64,000 bases of DNA from Macrostomum hystrix (lineage: Eukaryota; Platyhelminthes; Macrostomidae). The stretch is from assembly GCA_950097015.1 (NCBI GenBank), contig CATNEN010000029.1, forward strand, positions 4,545,501-4,609,500. Reading direction: 5' to 3'. This document shows positions 1 through 10,284 of the stretch, piece by piece. Numbering within the stretch: the first letter of the stretch is position 1; each line of letters opens with the position of its first letter. A program made the position numbers and the translations under genes. Below the pieces are notes generated by a model. That model did no database searches. It was not told where the DNA came from and saw nothing but the letters and a program-made list of their open reading frames with translations.

Positions 1-338
1 AGGACATCTTGTTTCTAACACTGGCGTGTTCTGATCCCCCGGTTGCTAAAGGGGCGAGAAGGGACGGAGCTCGGGCGCCAACCCCACCTCCCCCGGCTAC
101 TGCCGGCCAACGGTCTCTCTCCTTCTCAACCGAAAAGTTCTGTCTAGCTGGGCCATATTCGTTTCCCTACCAATTTTGCCACGGTGAGGTCTGCACCGGT
201 CAGGATAGGAGGGTGGGATAACTTGATTCCGCGCATCCCCTACGCTATCGCGCGGTTGCTTTCTGTCCAGATTTTTTCTTCTTATTTCCCTTGAAAGTTC
301 TCTTCCCATGACTGTCACCATGGACACTTTATCTTGAC
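1..338. other. Left edge, no supported gene
   Basis: Mixed-composition sequence with short open frames on both strands. I saw no recognisable domain. It could hold upstream or 5' UTR sequence of the candidate exon at 381-577, but nothing in it proves this. Confidence 0.3.
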
Positions 339-380
339 GTGACAGGCAGTTGTGTTTTAGCTGCAGTATTCAATAGAGAA

Positions 381-577
381 ATGCCGACCTGCAAGAGACT
401 GGTAGCCCAGTCCAGCTCTGACCACAGCCTGTCAGCCAGCAGCCTGCAGACAGTCTCCGAGACGCCGACGACTCCAGCCGACTCAGTCGACGGAATGTCT
501 TTGTCGCTGTGGAATTTGTACCTGGAATACGCGACAGTTGGCAACAATCAGAGCGGAACGGAGGCCGGTGGTGTCCA
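381..577 (+). CDS. Candidate N-terminal coding exon (unrecognised; may belong to the Hv1-like gene)
   Basis: An open frame starts at ATG 381 (an alternative in-frame ATG lies at 339). It runs 65 codons to a strong donor, CCA|gtgagc, at 577/578. The peptide is Ser/Thr-rich (for example SSSDHSLSASSLQT) with no domain I recognise. An acceptor-like tgttttag just upstream leaves open whether this is a first or an internal exon. It ends in phase 2, which fits the candidate exons at 7380 and 10135 and then the S1 exon of the Hv1-like gene. Joining them would add a long disordered cytoplasmic N-terminus. The link is inferred only from phase and order. Confidence 0.35.
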
Positions 578-699
578 GTGAGCTTGTGGGGGGCAAAGAT
601 TCCGCTTGGCCTGTTTTCCCCATTGCAAACTTTGGGTTCCCCGTTTCAAATGGGTGGGTTCTGTGGTTCGTGGCTTTTGGATTGTGAAATCTGTGTGGT

Positions 700-2403
700 T
701 TCCGAAGTGTGAGGCCTGTGGTTTCCCGAGTGTGAGGTCTAAGGATTCAGGAGTGTGAGGTCTGAGTATTCAGGAGTGTGAGGTCTGAGGATTCAGGAGT
801 GTGAGGTCTGAGTATTCAGGAGTGTGAGGTCTGAGTATTCAGGAGTGTGAGGTCTGAGGATTCAGGAGTGTGAGGTCTGAGGATTCAGGAGCGTGAGTTC
901 TGAGGATTCAGGAGTGTGAGGTCTGAGTATTCAGGAGTGTGAGGTCTGAATATTCAGGAGTGTGAGGTCTGAGGATTCAGGAGTGTGAGGTCTGAGGATT
1001 CAGGAGTGTGAGTTCTGAGGATTCAGGAGTGTGAGTTCTGAGGATTCAGGAGTGTGAGGTCTGAGGATTCAGGAGTGTGAGGTCTGAGGATTCAGGAGTG
1101 TGAGGTCTGAGGATTCAGGAGTGTGAGGTCTGAGGATTCAGGAGTGTGAGGTCTGAGGATTCAGGAGTGTGAGGTCTGAATATTCAGGAGTGTGAGGTCT
1201 GAGGATTCAGGAGTGTGAGGTCTGAGGATTCAGGAGTGTGAGGTCTGAATATTCAGGAGTGTGAGGTCTGATGATTCAGGAGTGTGAGGTCTGAGGATTC
1301 AGGAGTGTGAGGTCTGAGGATTCAGGAGTGTGAGGTCTGAGTATTCAGGAGTGTGAGGTCTGAGGATTCAGGAGTGTGAGGTCTGAGGATTCAGGAGTGT
1401 GAGGTCTGAGGATTCAGGAGTGTGAGGTCTGAGGATTCAGGAGTGTGAGGTATGAGGATTCAGGAGTGTGAGGTCTGAGGATTCAGGAGTGTGAGGTCTG
1501 AGGATTCAGGAGTGTGAGGTCTGAGGATTCAGGAGTGTGAGGTCTGAATATTCAGGAGTGTGAGGTCTGAGGATTCAGGAGTGTGAGGTCTGAGGATTCA
1601 GGAGTGTGAGGTCTGAGGATTCAGGAGTGTGAGGTCTGAATATTCAGGAGTGTGAGGTCTGAGGATTCAGGAGTGTGAGGTCTGAGGATTCAGGAGTGTG
1701 AGGTCTGAGGATTCAGGAGTGTGAGGTCTGAGGATTCAGGAGTGTGAGGTCTGAGGATTCAGGAGTGTGAGGTCTGAGGATTCAGGAGTGTGAGGTCTGA
1801 GGATTCAGGAGTGTGAGGTCTGAGGATTCAGGAGTGTGAGGTCTAAGGATTCAGGAGTGTGAGGTCTGAGGATTCAGGAGTGTGAGGTCTGAATATTCAG
1901 GAGTGTGAGGTCTGAGGATTCAGGAGTGTGAGTTCTGAGGATTCAGGAGTGTGAGTTCTGAGGATTCAGGAGTGTGAGGTATGAGGATTCAGGAGTGTGA
2001 GGTCTAAGGATTCAGGAGTGTGCATGAGGTCTGAGGATTCAGGAGTGTGAGGTCTGAGGATTCAGGAGTGTGAGTTCTGAGGATTCAGGAGTGTGAGTTC
2101 TGAGGATTCAGGAGTGTGAGGTCTGAGGATTCAGGAGTGTGAGTTCTGAGGATTCAGGAGTGTGAGGTATGAGGATTCAGGAGTGTGAGGTCTAAGGATT
2201 CAGGAGTGTGCATGAGGTCTGAGGATTCAGGAGTGTGAGGTCTGAGGATTCAGGAGTGTGAGTTCTGAGGATTCAGGAGTGTGAGGTCTGAGGATTCAGG
2301 AGTGTGAGGTCTGAGGATTCAGGAGTGTGAGGTCTGAGGATTCAGGAGTGTGAGGTCTGAGGATTCAGGAGTGTGAGGTCTGAGGATTCAGGAGTGTGAG
2401 GTT
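700..2403 (+). repeat. 23-bp minisatellite, about 70 copies
   Basis: A near-perfect tandem array. The core of the unit is GTGAGGTCTGAGGATTCAG followed by a short link. Variants are a GAATATT form, a GAGTTCTG form and a duplicated GTGCATGAGG block (2021 and 2205). It starts about 120 bp after the donor at 577/578. Each unit contains a donor-like GTGAGG and an acceptor-like TTCAG|G. Confidence 0.97.
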
Positions 2404-2940
2404 CTAAACTTGTTCTTGAGCTTCTTGAGTTGAGTTCGATAGAACTGTCTAGGTCCAGAACTTTGGGATGGTAGTTGATGGTGCCATCGAAATACTTCCA
2501 AGAAATTGTCAGAGACACGCAAGCGAAAACAAACGTACACAATCGTTCGTTGTTAACTAAGTTAGAGCTGTACTGTTAAATCCGTTTGTACTATGAGAGA
2601 GTAAGCGACGAGGGAGTGGCGACACGACTGAATCGAAATCCTCCAGTTAATGGGGGGGCCATGGAGCCATATAGCCTAGGGCTAGAAATTCTCAGATAAA
2701 GAGGCCAATTTCGATTTAGATAGTCACGAGATTCGCTTGAGTTTTGGTGCCTGAGGAAATTCTCATTTTTGTTGTTTTGGTTCCCGTTTCGGCAATCTTA
2801 CTGGCTGGTCAGCATTTGTTTTCCCATAGTTAACAAGGATTCGTATAATTAATGTGCACTTTTATCAAATTTCATTTCAAACAAACGCTCTACAATGACA
2901 AAATCCAAAAAAATTTAAACTGAGTTTAAGAAGAGAATGA
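2404..2940. other. Unique spacer between two arrays
   Basis: Ordinary AT-rich intronic or intergenic sequence. I see no coding signal, RNA gene or element boundary. Confidence 0.4.
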
Positions 2941-2944
2941 AAAT

Positions 2945-4650
2945 AATGAGAAATAGGTTGATGAACACGAGAAAGAGGTTGATGAACACGAAAAAGAGGT
3001 TGATGAACACGAGAAAGAGGTTGTAAACATGAGAAAGAGGTTGTAAACATGAGAAAGAGGTTGATAAACATGAGAAAGAGGTTGTAAACATGAGAAAGAG
3101 GTTGTGAACATGAGAAAGAGGTTGATAAACACGAGAAAGAGGTTGATAAACATGAGAAAGGGGTTGGTAAACATGAGAAAAAGATTGATGAACATGAGAA
3201 AGAGGTTGATGAACACGAGAAAGAGGTTGATGAACACGAGAAAGAGGTTGATGAACACGAGAAAGAGGTTGATGAACACGAGAAAGAGGTTGATGAACAC
3301 GAGAAAGAGGTTGATAAACATGAGAAAGAGGTTGTTGAACACGAGAAAGAGGTTGTAAACAAGAGAAAGAGGTTGATGAACATGAGAAAGAGGTTGATGA
3401 ACATGAGAAAGAGGTTGTAAACAAGAGAAAGAGGTTGATGAACATGAGAAAGAGGTTGTAAACAAGAGAAAGAGGTTGATGAACACGAGAAAGAGGTTGA
3501 TAAACATGAGAAAGAGGTTGTTGAACACGAGAAAGAGGTTTTAAACAAGAGAAAGAGGTTGATGAACACGAGAAAGAGGTTGTAAACAAGAGAAAGAGGT
3601 TGATGAACATGAGAAAGAGGTTGTAAACAAGAGAAAGAGGTTGATGAACACGAGAAAGAGGTTGTAAACAAGAGAAAGAGGTTGTTGAACACGAGAAAGA
3701 GGTTGTAAACATGAGAAAGAGGTTGTTGAACACGAGAAAGAGGTTGTAAACAAGAGAAAGAGGTTGATGAACACGAGAAAGAGGTTGTAAACAAGAGAAA
3801 GAGGTTGTTGAACACGAGAAAGAGGTTGTAAACATGAGAAAGAGGTTGTTGAACACGAGAAAGAGGTTGTAAACAAGAGAAAGAGGTTGATGAACACGAG
3901 AAAGAGGTTGATAAACATGAGAAAGAGGTTGTTGAACACGAGAAAGAGGTTTTAAACAAGAGAAAGAGGTTGATGAACACGAGAAAGAGGTTGTAAACAA
4001 GAGAAAGAGGTTGATGAACATGAGCAAGAGGTTGTAAACAAGAGAAAGAGGTTGTTGAACACGAGAAAGAGGTTGTAAACATGAGAAAGAGGTTGATGAA
4101 CATGAGAAAGAGGTTGTTGAACACGAGAAAGAGGTTGATAAACACGAGAAAAAGGTTGATGAACATGAGAAAGAGGTTGATAAACATGAGAAAGGGGTTG
4201 GTAAACATGAGAAAAAGGTTGATGAACATGAGAAAGAGGTTGATGAACACGAGAAAGAGGTTGATGAACACGAGAAAGAGGTTGATAAACATGAGAAAGA
4301 GGTTGATGAACACGAGAAAGAGGTTGTAAACAAGAGAAAGAGGTTGATGAACATGAGCAAGAGGTTGTAAACAAGAGAAAGAGGTTGTTGAACACGAGAA
4401 AGAGGTTGTAAACATGAGAAAGAGGTTGATGAACATGAGAAAGAGGTTGTTGAACACGAGAAAGAGGTTGATAAACACGAGAAAAAGGTTGATGAACATG
4501 AGAAAGAGGTTGATAAACATGAGAAAGGGGTTGGTAAACATGAGAAAAAGGTTGATGAACATGAGAAAGAGGTTGATGAACACGAGAAAGAGGTTGATGA
4601 ACACGAGAAAGAGGTTGATAAACATGAGAAAGAGGTTGATGAACACGATC
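2945..4650. repeat. 20/21-bp minisatellite with higher-order structure
   Basis: Units such as GTTGATGAACACGAGAAAG plus AG (21 bp) alternate with GTTGTAAACAAGAGAAAGAG (20 bp). Longer blocks are copied: the segment from about 4011 recurs from about 4343, including a rare GAGCAAGAG variant. Long open frames on both strands are by-products of the repeat and mix 20- and 21-bp units, so they are not conserved coding frames. Confidence 0.95.
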
Positions 4651-4936
4651 GAATGAGGTTAATAAATATGAGAAAAAAGATAGAGAATAAGTCGAAATAT
4701 AGAATGATTATAGAAAATTAGTGTCGATTGTAAAATTGTTTGTTTCAATGCGGTCAAAATTAACCAGTTTGCTTCTCTGCTTGTTACTCGTGGCAAAGAG
4801 AAGACCCGTTCTTACAGAACGATACTTCCTTAATGAGATCTTGGAGTAACAGTTTTATCGAAAAAATCAACCGCTACAATTTTCCTGATTGCTTGGAATA
4901 GGCTTGCAGAAAATTTTCGAAATGTAGTACTAATCT
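4651..4936. other. Unique spacer
   Basis: AT-rich sequence with no supported feature. Confidence 0.4.
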
Positions 4937-5485
4937 CTAAAAAGTATTTTCTTTTTCCAGCTCTTCCTGCACTAGTTTTACTTCCATCTTCAGCTGTTCC
5001 TGCACTAGTTTCAGTTCCATCTTCAGCTGTTCCTGCACTAGTTTCAGTTCCATCTTCAGCTGTTCCTGTACTAGTTTTAGTTCCATCTTCAGCTGTTCCT
5101 GCACTAGTTTTAGTTCCATCTTCAGCTGTTCCTGCACTAGTTTTACTTCCATCTTCAGCTGTTCCTGCACTAGTTTTACTTCCATCTTCAGCTGTTCCTG
5201 CACTAGTTTTACTTCCATCTTCAGCTGTTCCTGTACTAGTTTTAGTTCCATCTTCAGCTGTTCCTGCACTAGTTTCAGTTCCATCTTCAGCTGTTCCTGC
5301 ACTCGGTTCAGTTCCATCTTCAGCTTTTCCTGCACTAGTTTCAGTTCCATCTTCAGCTGTTCCTGCACTCGGTTCAGTTCCATCTTCAGCTGTTCCTGCA
5401 CTAGTTTCAGTTCCATCTTCAGCTGTTCCTGCACTCGGTTCAGTTCCATCTTCAGCTGTTCCTGCACTTGCTTCAGTTCTTTAAA
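4937..5485 (-). repeat. 33-bp minisatellite with an open coiled-coil-like frame on the minus strand
   Basis: About 16 units of 33 bp. On the minus strand they encode an 11-residue repeat, QEQLKMELKLV, open for about 176 codons. The frame leaves the array on the 3' side as VQEELEKENTF and a stop near 4938. On the 5' side it extends back through FKELKQVQEQ to a possible acceptor, tctag, near 5488. An 11-residue amphipathic repeat is compatible with a hendecad coiled coil. The array has the same character as the plainly non-coding arrays nearby, so it may be non-coding; a real repeat exon is possible. Confidence 0.5.
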
Positions 5486-5489
5486 CTAG

Positions 5490-6186
5490 ACTAACTTTAC
5501 CTAGATCTCTAGCTTTTTGCTAAATCTTGCTATCTTTACTACTAAAGGTAGCGAGTACAGGTGGTGTTAATTTTGTCTGCGAGAAATGGTTCACGTAAAA
5601 AAATGAACTGGTTTATAGCCTAGCCGCATAGGGAGCTGACATTGCATGCTCTTAGCTCATTTGGTTTTTTGTATTTTACAATCTTTTTTAGAGGCCGTCG
5701 ATGACCGTGTTATTGGACCCAATATAGTCATAGGTCGCTTGCGCAAGTTTACTAGAAATGAAAGAGGTCGCTTCGCTTTCCTACGTTGTTACACGTAGCC
5801 TCTGCATTCGCCAATCTCTTTACATGGGCCAGCTTTTATGAAGCTGCATCAATTATTCACCGCAGGAAGGCATCCTCACACACCTATACGAAGTCTCCAG
5901 AGTCCAGTCTCTGGTATTCATTTATTTTATCCCAGCTCAGATCCAAATTTTCAGTGGAATAAAGGTGACGAAGGTAGATAAGCAGGAAAGTTGAAAAATT
6001 GAGCACTAAATAATGCATAGCCGCACAGCAACTCACTTTTCAAGGTCATACTTTTTTGTATATTTTATGGATTAAAGTTCAGACACGCGTCACTGGTGGC
6101 AAGTCAAATACTCTTTGAAATGCATTATTAGGCCGCCATTTCTCCTACCCACCCCCTCCAAGAGTGTATGGAGGTGTTTTAGCACG
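5490..6186. other. Unique intronic or intergenic sequence
   Basis: No gene, RNA or element boundary seen. Confidence 0.4.
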
Positions 6187-6585
6187 AGCCAATCGGAACG
6201 CTCAGAAACCCCGGCGAAGAAGACTTTTTCATAAAGTCGTTTGTATGTACGCGTTAGAATGTACAGTCATGAAGATTTTTCGTCCCCTGCAGTGCGCATG
6301 ATGTGGTTAATCGCTAGCCAATCGGAACGCTCAAAAAACCCAGTGAAGAAGACTTTTTCATAAAGTCGTTTGTATGTACGCGTTAGAATGTACAGTCATG
6401 AAGATTTTTCGTCCCCTGCAGTGCGCATGATGTGGTTAATCGCTAGCCAATCGGAACGCTCAAAAAACCCAGTGAAGAAGACTTTTTCATAAAGTCGTTT
6501 GTATGTACGCGTTGGAATGTACAGTTATGAAGATTTTTCGTCCCCTGCAGCGCGCATGAGGTCATTTATCGCTAGCCAATCATCA
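6187..6585. repeat. 129-bp tandem triplication
   Basis: Three successive copies beginning AGCCAATCGGAACGCTC at 6187, 6316 and 6445 (periods 129, 129, 128), with a fourth partial start at 6573. Copies 2 and 3 are almost identical. Each contains a CCAAT-box-like AGCCAATCGG. Confidence 0.9.
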
Positions 6586-7379
6586 CCACGGGCTATTTTT
6601 ATTTATCACTTGATACAGTCTCGCCTTAACAAATAGGAACAGAATTAGTATTTATTTCGTGTTTCTTCTGTTGGTTGAGGCGTGTGTCACAGCTGGCCAA
6701 TCGTACGTTTTTAAGATTTCCCGTCCAAATGGTTCATTTATTTTGTTGTCTACTTTCATTACAACTTGTACTTTTAGCTTAGTCAGGCGAGCAATAATTA
6801 TTCTGCGATAAAAACCCATTCCACTGAGCTGACGAGCTCATTTTTCATTTTCAAATTTGTTTAGTTTTTCCCCTCCATTTTCATACCTCTTCCCAACTTC
6901 CCATACTTACTACCCTCGCCTTCGCAAGGAAGCGAAAGTTAAAGTAAACCAATGAAGCCTTCGCTTTTCTTGGTATTCTCCGGGCACCGAAACGCATTTC
7001 GGAATGTTTGCCAATGGCAGTTTTCTTGGAGACTTCTCTCTCTCTCTCTCTCTCTCACTTTAACTGGATAAACAATGAAGAGCTTGGGGGAGATGCCCTT
7101 ACATAGCTACGGCGTCATTTGCCAGATCCTCAAAGACTGGGATCTAAAATGAGGAAATTCATCAAGACTCCCCGTCTATCACTCCGGTCCAATAGGGAAT
7201 GGGATGCGACTGGGCAGAGATTGATAAGACAAGTGCGACATCACAGAATCCCCAATCACCACTCGACCCTCTCATCCACCAAACAGCGGTTTTCTCTTAT
7301 TAACCTTCAAAGTAGAAAGCCGTTTACAAATCGAAAATTTTTAGGATAATGAAAAATGCGAACTCGATTTTTAGCTTAG
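6586..7379. other. Unique sequence with a short (TC)n tract
   Basis: Contains a (TC)n microsatellite near 7036-7056 and another CCAAT motif near 6697. A polypyrimidine stretch and TTTTAGCTTAG just before 7380 could be the acceptor of the next candidate exon. Confidence 0.4.
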
Positions 7380-7628
7380 TTTGTTGCTAGGGCTGTCCTT
7401 TGCAATGTCCCACTCCGGCCAGCGACTGCCAAATCGGCAGAGTCTCGAGAGGAGGCGCAACGCGGCCCTGTTCGTCGTTGAAACCGACGACGATCCGGCA
7501 TTGGACGAAGGCTGTCCGGCTGACGCCGCAGTCGCTGCTGCCGTCGGCGCACCCGGCGCCGGTGGCGATGGCAGCCACGACGACAGGCGAGGAGGAGGAG
7601 GAAATAGACGATCTCGAGGCTGCAACGG
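7380..7628 (+). CDS. Candidate N-terminal exon, acidic/Ala-Gly-rich (unrecognised; may belong to the Hv1-like gene)
   Basis: GC-rich island bounded by acceptor ttagcttag at 7379 and donor AACGG|gtgagg at 7628/7629. In the frame that continues from the 381-577 exon, the 249 bp are open. They encode an internal MSHSGQRLPNRQSLERRR segment, then an acidic FVVETDDDPALDEG stretch and an Ala/Gly-rich tail. Entry and exit are both phase 2, matching the exons on either side. A competing frame near the 3' end reads TGEEEEEIDDLEAATG, but it would meet a stop in the next candidate exon. Composition is exon-like; identity is unknown. Confidence 0.45.
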
Positions 7629-8509
7629 GTGAGGGATGTGGCAGATTCTCACAGCTTCCACAGTCTTCGCCAATTTGCTCTCTTGTGGGAGAAAAAACTT
7701 TGTTCTGCGACAGACAATTCTGCCCATTCCGCTGACTCCGGAGCACACACGGACAGTCACAATCCTCTTACAGGAGCGTAAATCTGGCCTAAGTTTTTAA
7801 TCCTCAGACTGTCACTGCGAAAGCCTCCAGGCCTTCTCTCCGGCTTGGAGGCACCCCCCCCCAAATGAATGTGGCCTTGTCGTAGATTCGAACTCCGGGC
7901 GTATGTTGCGAGATTCGAGATTTTGCATTATAATTTTCATCTTAATAAATCACAATATATTTTTAGGCTTAGAAATTGAAGTAGATATAGAAAGCTGTAC
8001 TAGTCCCAGAAAGGCGTCACTTGAAGGGCTCGCGTTTCACTTTTATCTTAGCTTCATTCTCTCTCCATCTCTTTCTTTCTCTGAGCTTCTTGTGATCTGC
8101 CCGGGCGTGGGCGAGTTCGGACAGACTATTTCTTGCTTCCGAGTAGAAAAATGTAGATTTTTCCCGCTAACTATACACGAGACGAGGATCCACTGTCGTT
8201 GGTAACTAATAATCAAACACCCGAGAGCTTAGGAATGTAACCTGCAATTAGAAGGCCTTTTAAACTAGACTATGAGCCTCCGAGTCTAAGAAGTATAATC
8301 ACTCAACGTTTGGCCAATCCGTTGGTGAAGAAATTGTTTTTCAGTAAATTACGCGACGCAGGTGGACTTCAGATTTCTCCTGAAACCTTATTGTGATCTA
8401 GTGATCTAGGTAATTTAAGTTAAGACAAAGACTTATCTTCGGGAAAAGATAGGTTAATCTTTCAATTGGTGCAGGAGGAAATGGAGGTTAAAAAATAAAT
8501 TTAGGTGAT
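7629..8509. other. Unique intron-like sequence
   Basis: No coding or RNA signal I would defend. Confidence 0.4.
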
Positions 8510-8665
8510 AGAATGTTTATGTGATGCTGGTACACATTTAACAGCTGCGTGAGCTGAAGCAATGCTGAGTTTAGTGTCTTGCTGTAGGGCAACATTTATA
8601 AAAAATGGAGTCAAGAATCGAACCCCCGACCTCACCCCTGTCGGGTGTAAATTATGTTGCAATTC
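8510..8665 (-). mobile_element. tRNA-derived SINE copy (minus strand)
   Basis: Read on the minus strand it has a Pol III B box (GGGTTCGATTCT), then a body with GCAAGACAC, ATTGCTTC and GCTGTTAAATG.GTACCAGCAT. The same body follows the tRNA-like head at 24157-24330, so these are two copies of one SINE family. Confidence 0.75.
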
Positions 8666-9535
8666 CGCGAACTAGTTTGACTTATCGATTTCTAATCGAC
8701 AGCATAGCCAACGAGGACGAAATACGCATTTATTAAGTGTTATTGTTCGAGAATATTTTTGGCAAACTGTTTACTAAATCTTTAAGTAGCCCCTAGCAAC
8801 TATCTTTCTAGACTGAATACGTTAGAAAGATGATTTCTTTAGCCACACATCACAGCCCAAAGGCTAGATTGTGATTAGTGTCCTCTCAGAGTGAAACAGT
8901 TCTGGCAGTTGAGTTCCCAGGAGGGAGAGAGTAGTTCGTCTGTAAGAGGCCGACAGGCAGGCAGTGAATAGCGGGTCAACTTGCGGCCAACCATGCGTGC
9001 ACAGTTGACCAAAGTGAAGCGCAGTCCACTTGTTCTATACAATTATGTATAGCAGTGAATAGTCAGCCTGTCCATTGTGAGTGCATGAGAAGTTGGATTT
9101 CGATATAGTTTTAGTTGAGAAAAATATCTATAGAAGAACTTTAGCATATGAGTGTAGATATCATCGTGCAAGCCTCAAATAGATACGATTTTATAGTTTT
9201 CTATTGAGTTTTAGTCCGTGAATCAATAACAGCTGATGGGAATTACAAACTACACGGAATTTAGGAACTATATGGGAGAAGTATTCAGGCTAAACGTTTC
9301 CGATGATGTTAATCCGCCGGCCAAGCACGCGATGTTGGACTTGTGACTACTTTGTATGACTCCCCTTCTGCGGCTCATATTTTCTTACCGATGATAATCA
9401 TCGATTAAACTAGTTCAACTAAATTTCAACTGAGTGAGTCGGTGACCATTTCATTAGTCGGAAATTAATCGGTAAAAAATTTCAACCGACTGCTCCCTCA
9501 CACAAGAAAATGAACTATTAAAACACAGCGTGAAT
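8666..9535. other. Unique intron-like sequence
   Basis: No supported feature. Confidence 0.4.
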
Positions 9536-9815
9536 ACCGCCGATTGGTTAAAAGTCAGTAAGCCAATCGGCGCATGAGCTGAGAGACGAAATCGAAGAAG
9601 GCCGCTGATTGGTTGGAATTCAATAAGCCAATCGGCGCATGAGCTGAGGGACGAAAACAAAAAGACCACTGGTTGGTTAAAATTCAGTAAGCCAATCAGC
9701 GCTTGTGCTGAGAGAAGAAACATAAGAATGCCGCTGATTGGTTACCAAGTCTCTAAGCCAATCGATGCTTATCTGAAGAGAAGCTGATTGTCCAGAATTC
9801 AGCAAGCCGACGCCC
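9536..9815. repeat. Array of about five CCAAT/ATTGG inverted-repeat units (about 60 bp each)
   Basis: Each unit has GATTGGTT followed 15-20 bp later by AGCCAATCGGCG, so every unit can fold into a short hairpin. The first pairs GCCGATTGG with CCAATCGGC perfectly. The last unit is degraded. Confidence 0.8.
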
Positions 9816-10134
9816 ATAGAATAACAAAATAATTCTTTCATTAAAAATTATTCTAACATCTAATTCAACAACGGAGGCAATTCGTCGTTTCTCGTTTAGC
9901 CTCGTTGAGATTAATCTATATTTCCAAAAATACAAGGTATATATTTTAAATGAATGATACCTGGATTTGCGGGTCCAGCTTTTTATCGGCTCATTTTTGT
10001 TCAAGAGTAAGAACGTGCTTTGGGTTGGATTTGCTTTTTTCTGGTACTTTATATACCTACCAGAATAAATGTAATTAGTGAGAGTTGCATTTTTAGTCAT
10101 TCAAGCCAAAAACATAGCTTATATTCCATTCCAG

Positions 10135-10260
10135 ATACTCTTATCAGTTCGGTTGGATGAACAACAAGAAATTCATCAAACAGCTGCAAAAGGACAATAT
10201 TGACTTGGCCATTCTGCAGAGCGAAATCGGTGCGGTCAGCACAAAGAGGCGAAAGAAGTC
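10135..10260 (+). CDS. Candidate internal exon (unrecognised; may belong to the Hv1-like gene)
   Basis: Acceptor atattccattccag at 10134 and donor AAGTC|gtgagt at 10260/10261 bound a 126-bp open segment. It encodes FGWMNNKKFIKQLQKD, then NIDLAILQSEIG, then a basic KRRKK end. Entry and exit are phase 2, matching the exons at 7380 and 16566/16569. I do not recognise the peptide. A mixed charged, amphipathic helix would suit the cytoplasmic N-terminus of an Hv1-type channel, but a separate gene is not excluded. Confidence 0.5.
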
Positions 10261-10284
10261 GTGAGTAAAAGTTCTGTGTCGGTA

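Noticed and set aside
2877..4656. Open frames of 80-589 codons on both strands
   Set aside because: They exist because 20/21-bp units lack stops; units of two lengths shift frame repeatedly, unlike a conserved protein.
7560..7640. Alternative frame with TGEEEEEIDDLEAATG as the true reading of the candidate exon
   Set aside because: It would enter the next candidate exon in a phase that meets a stop within nine codons; the other frame continues cleanly.
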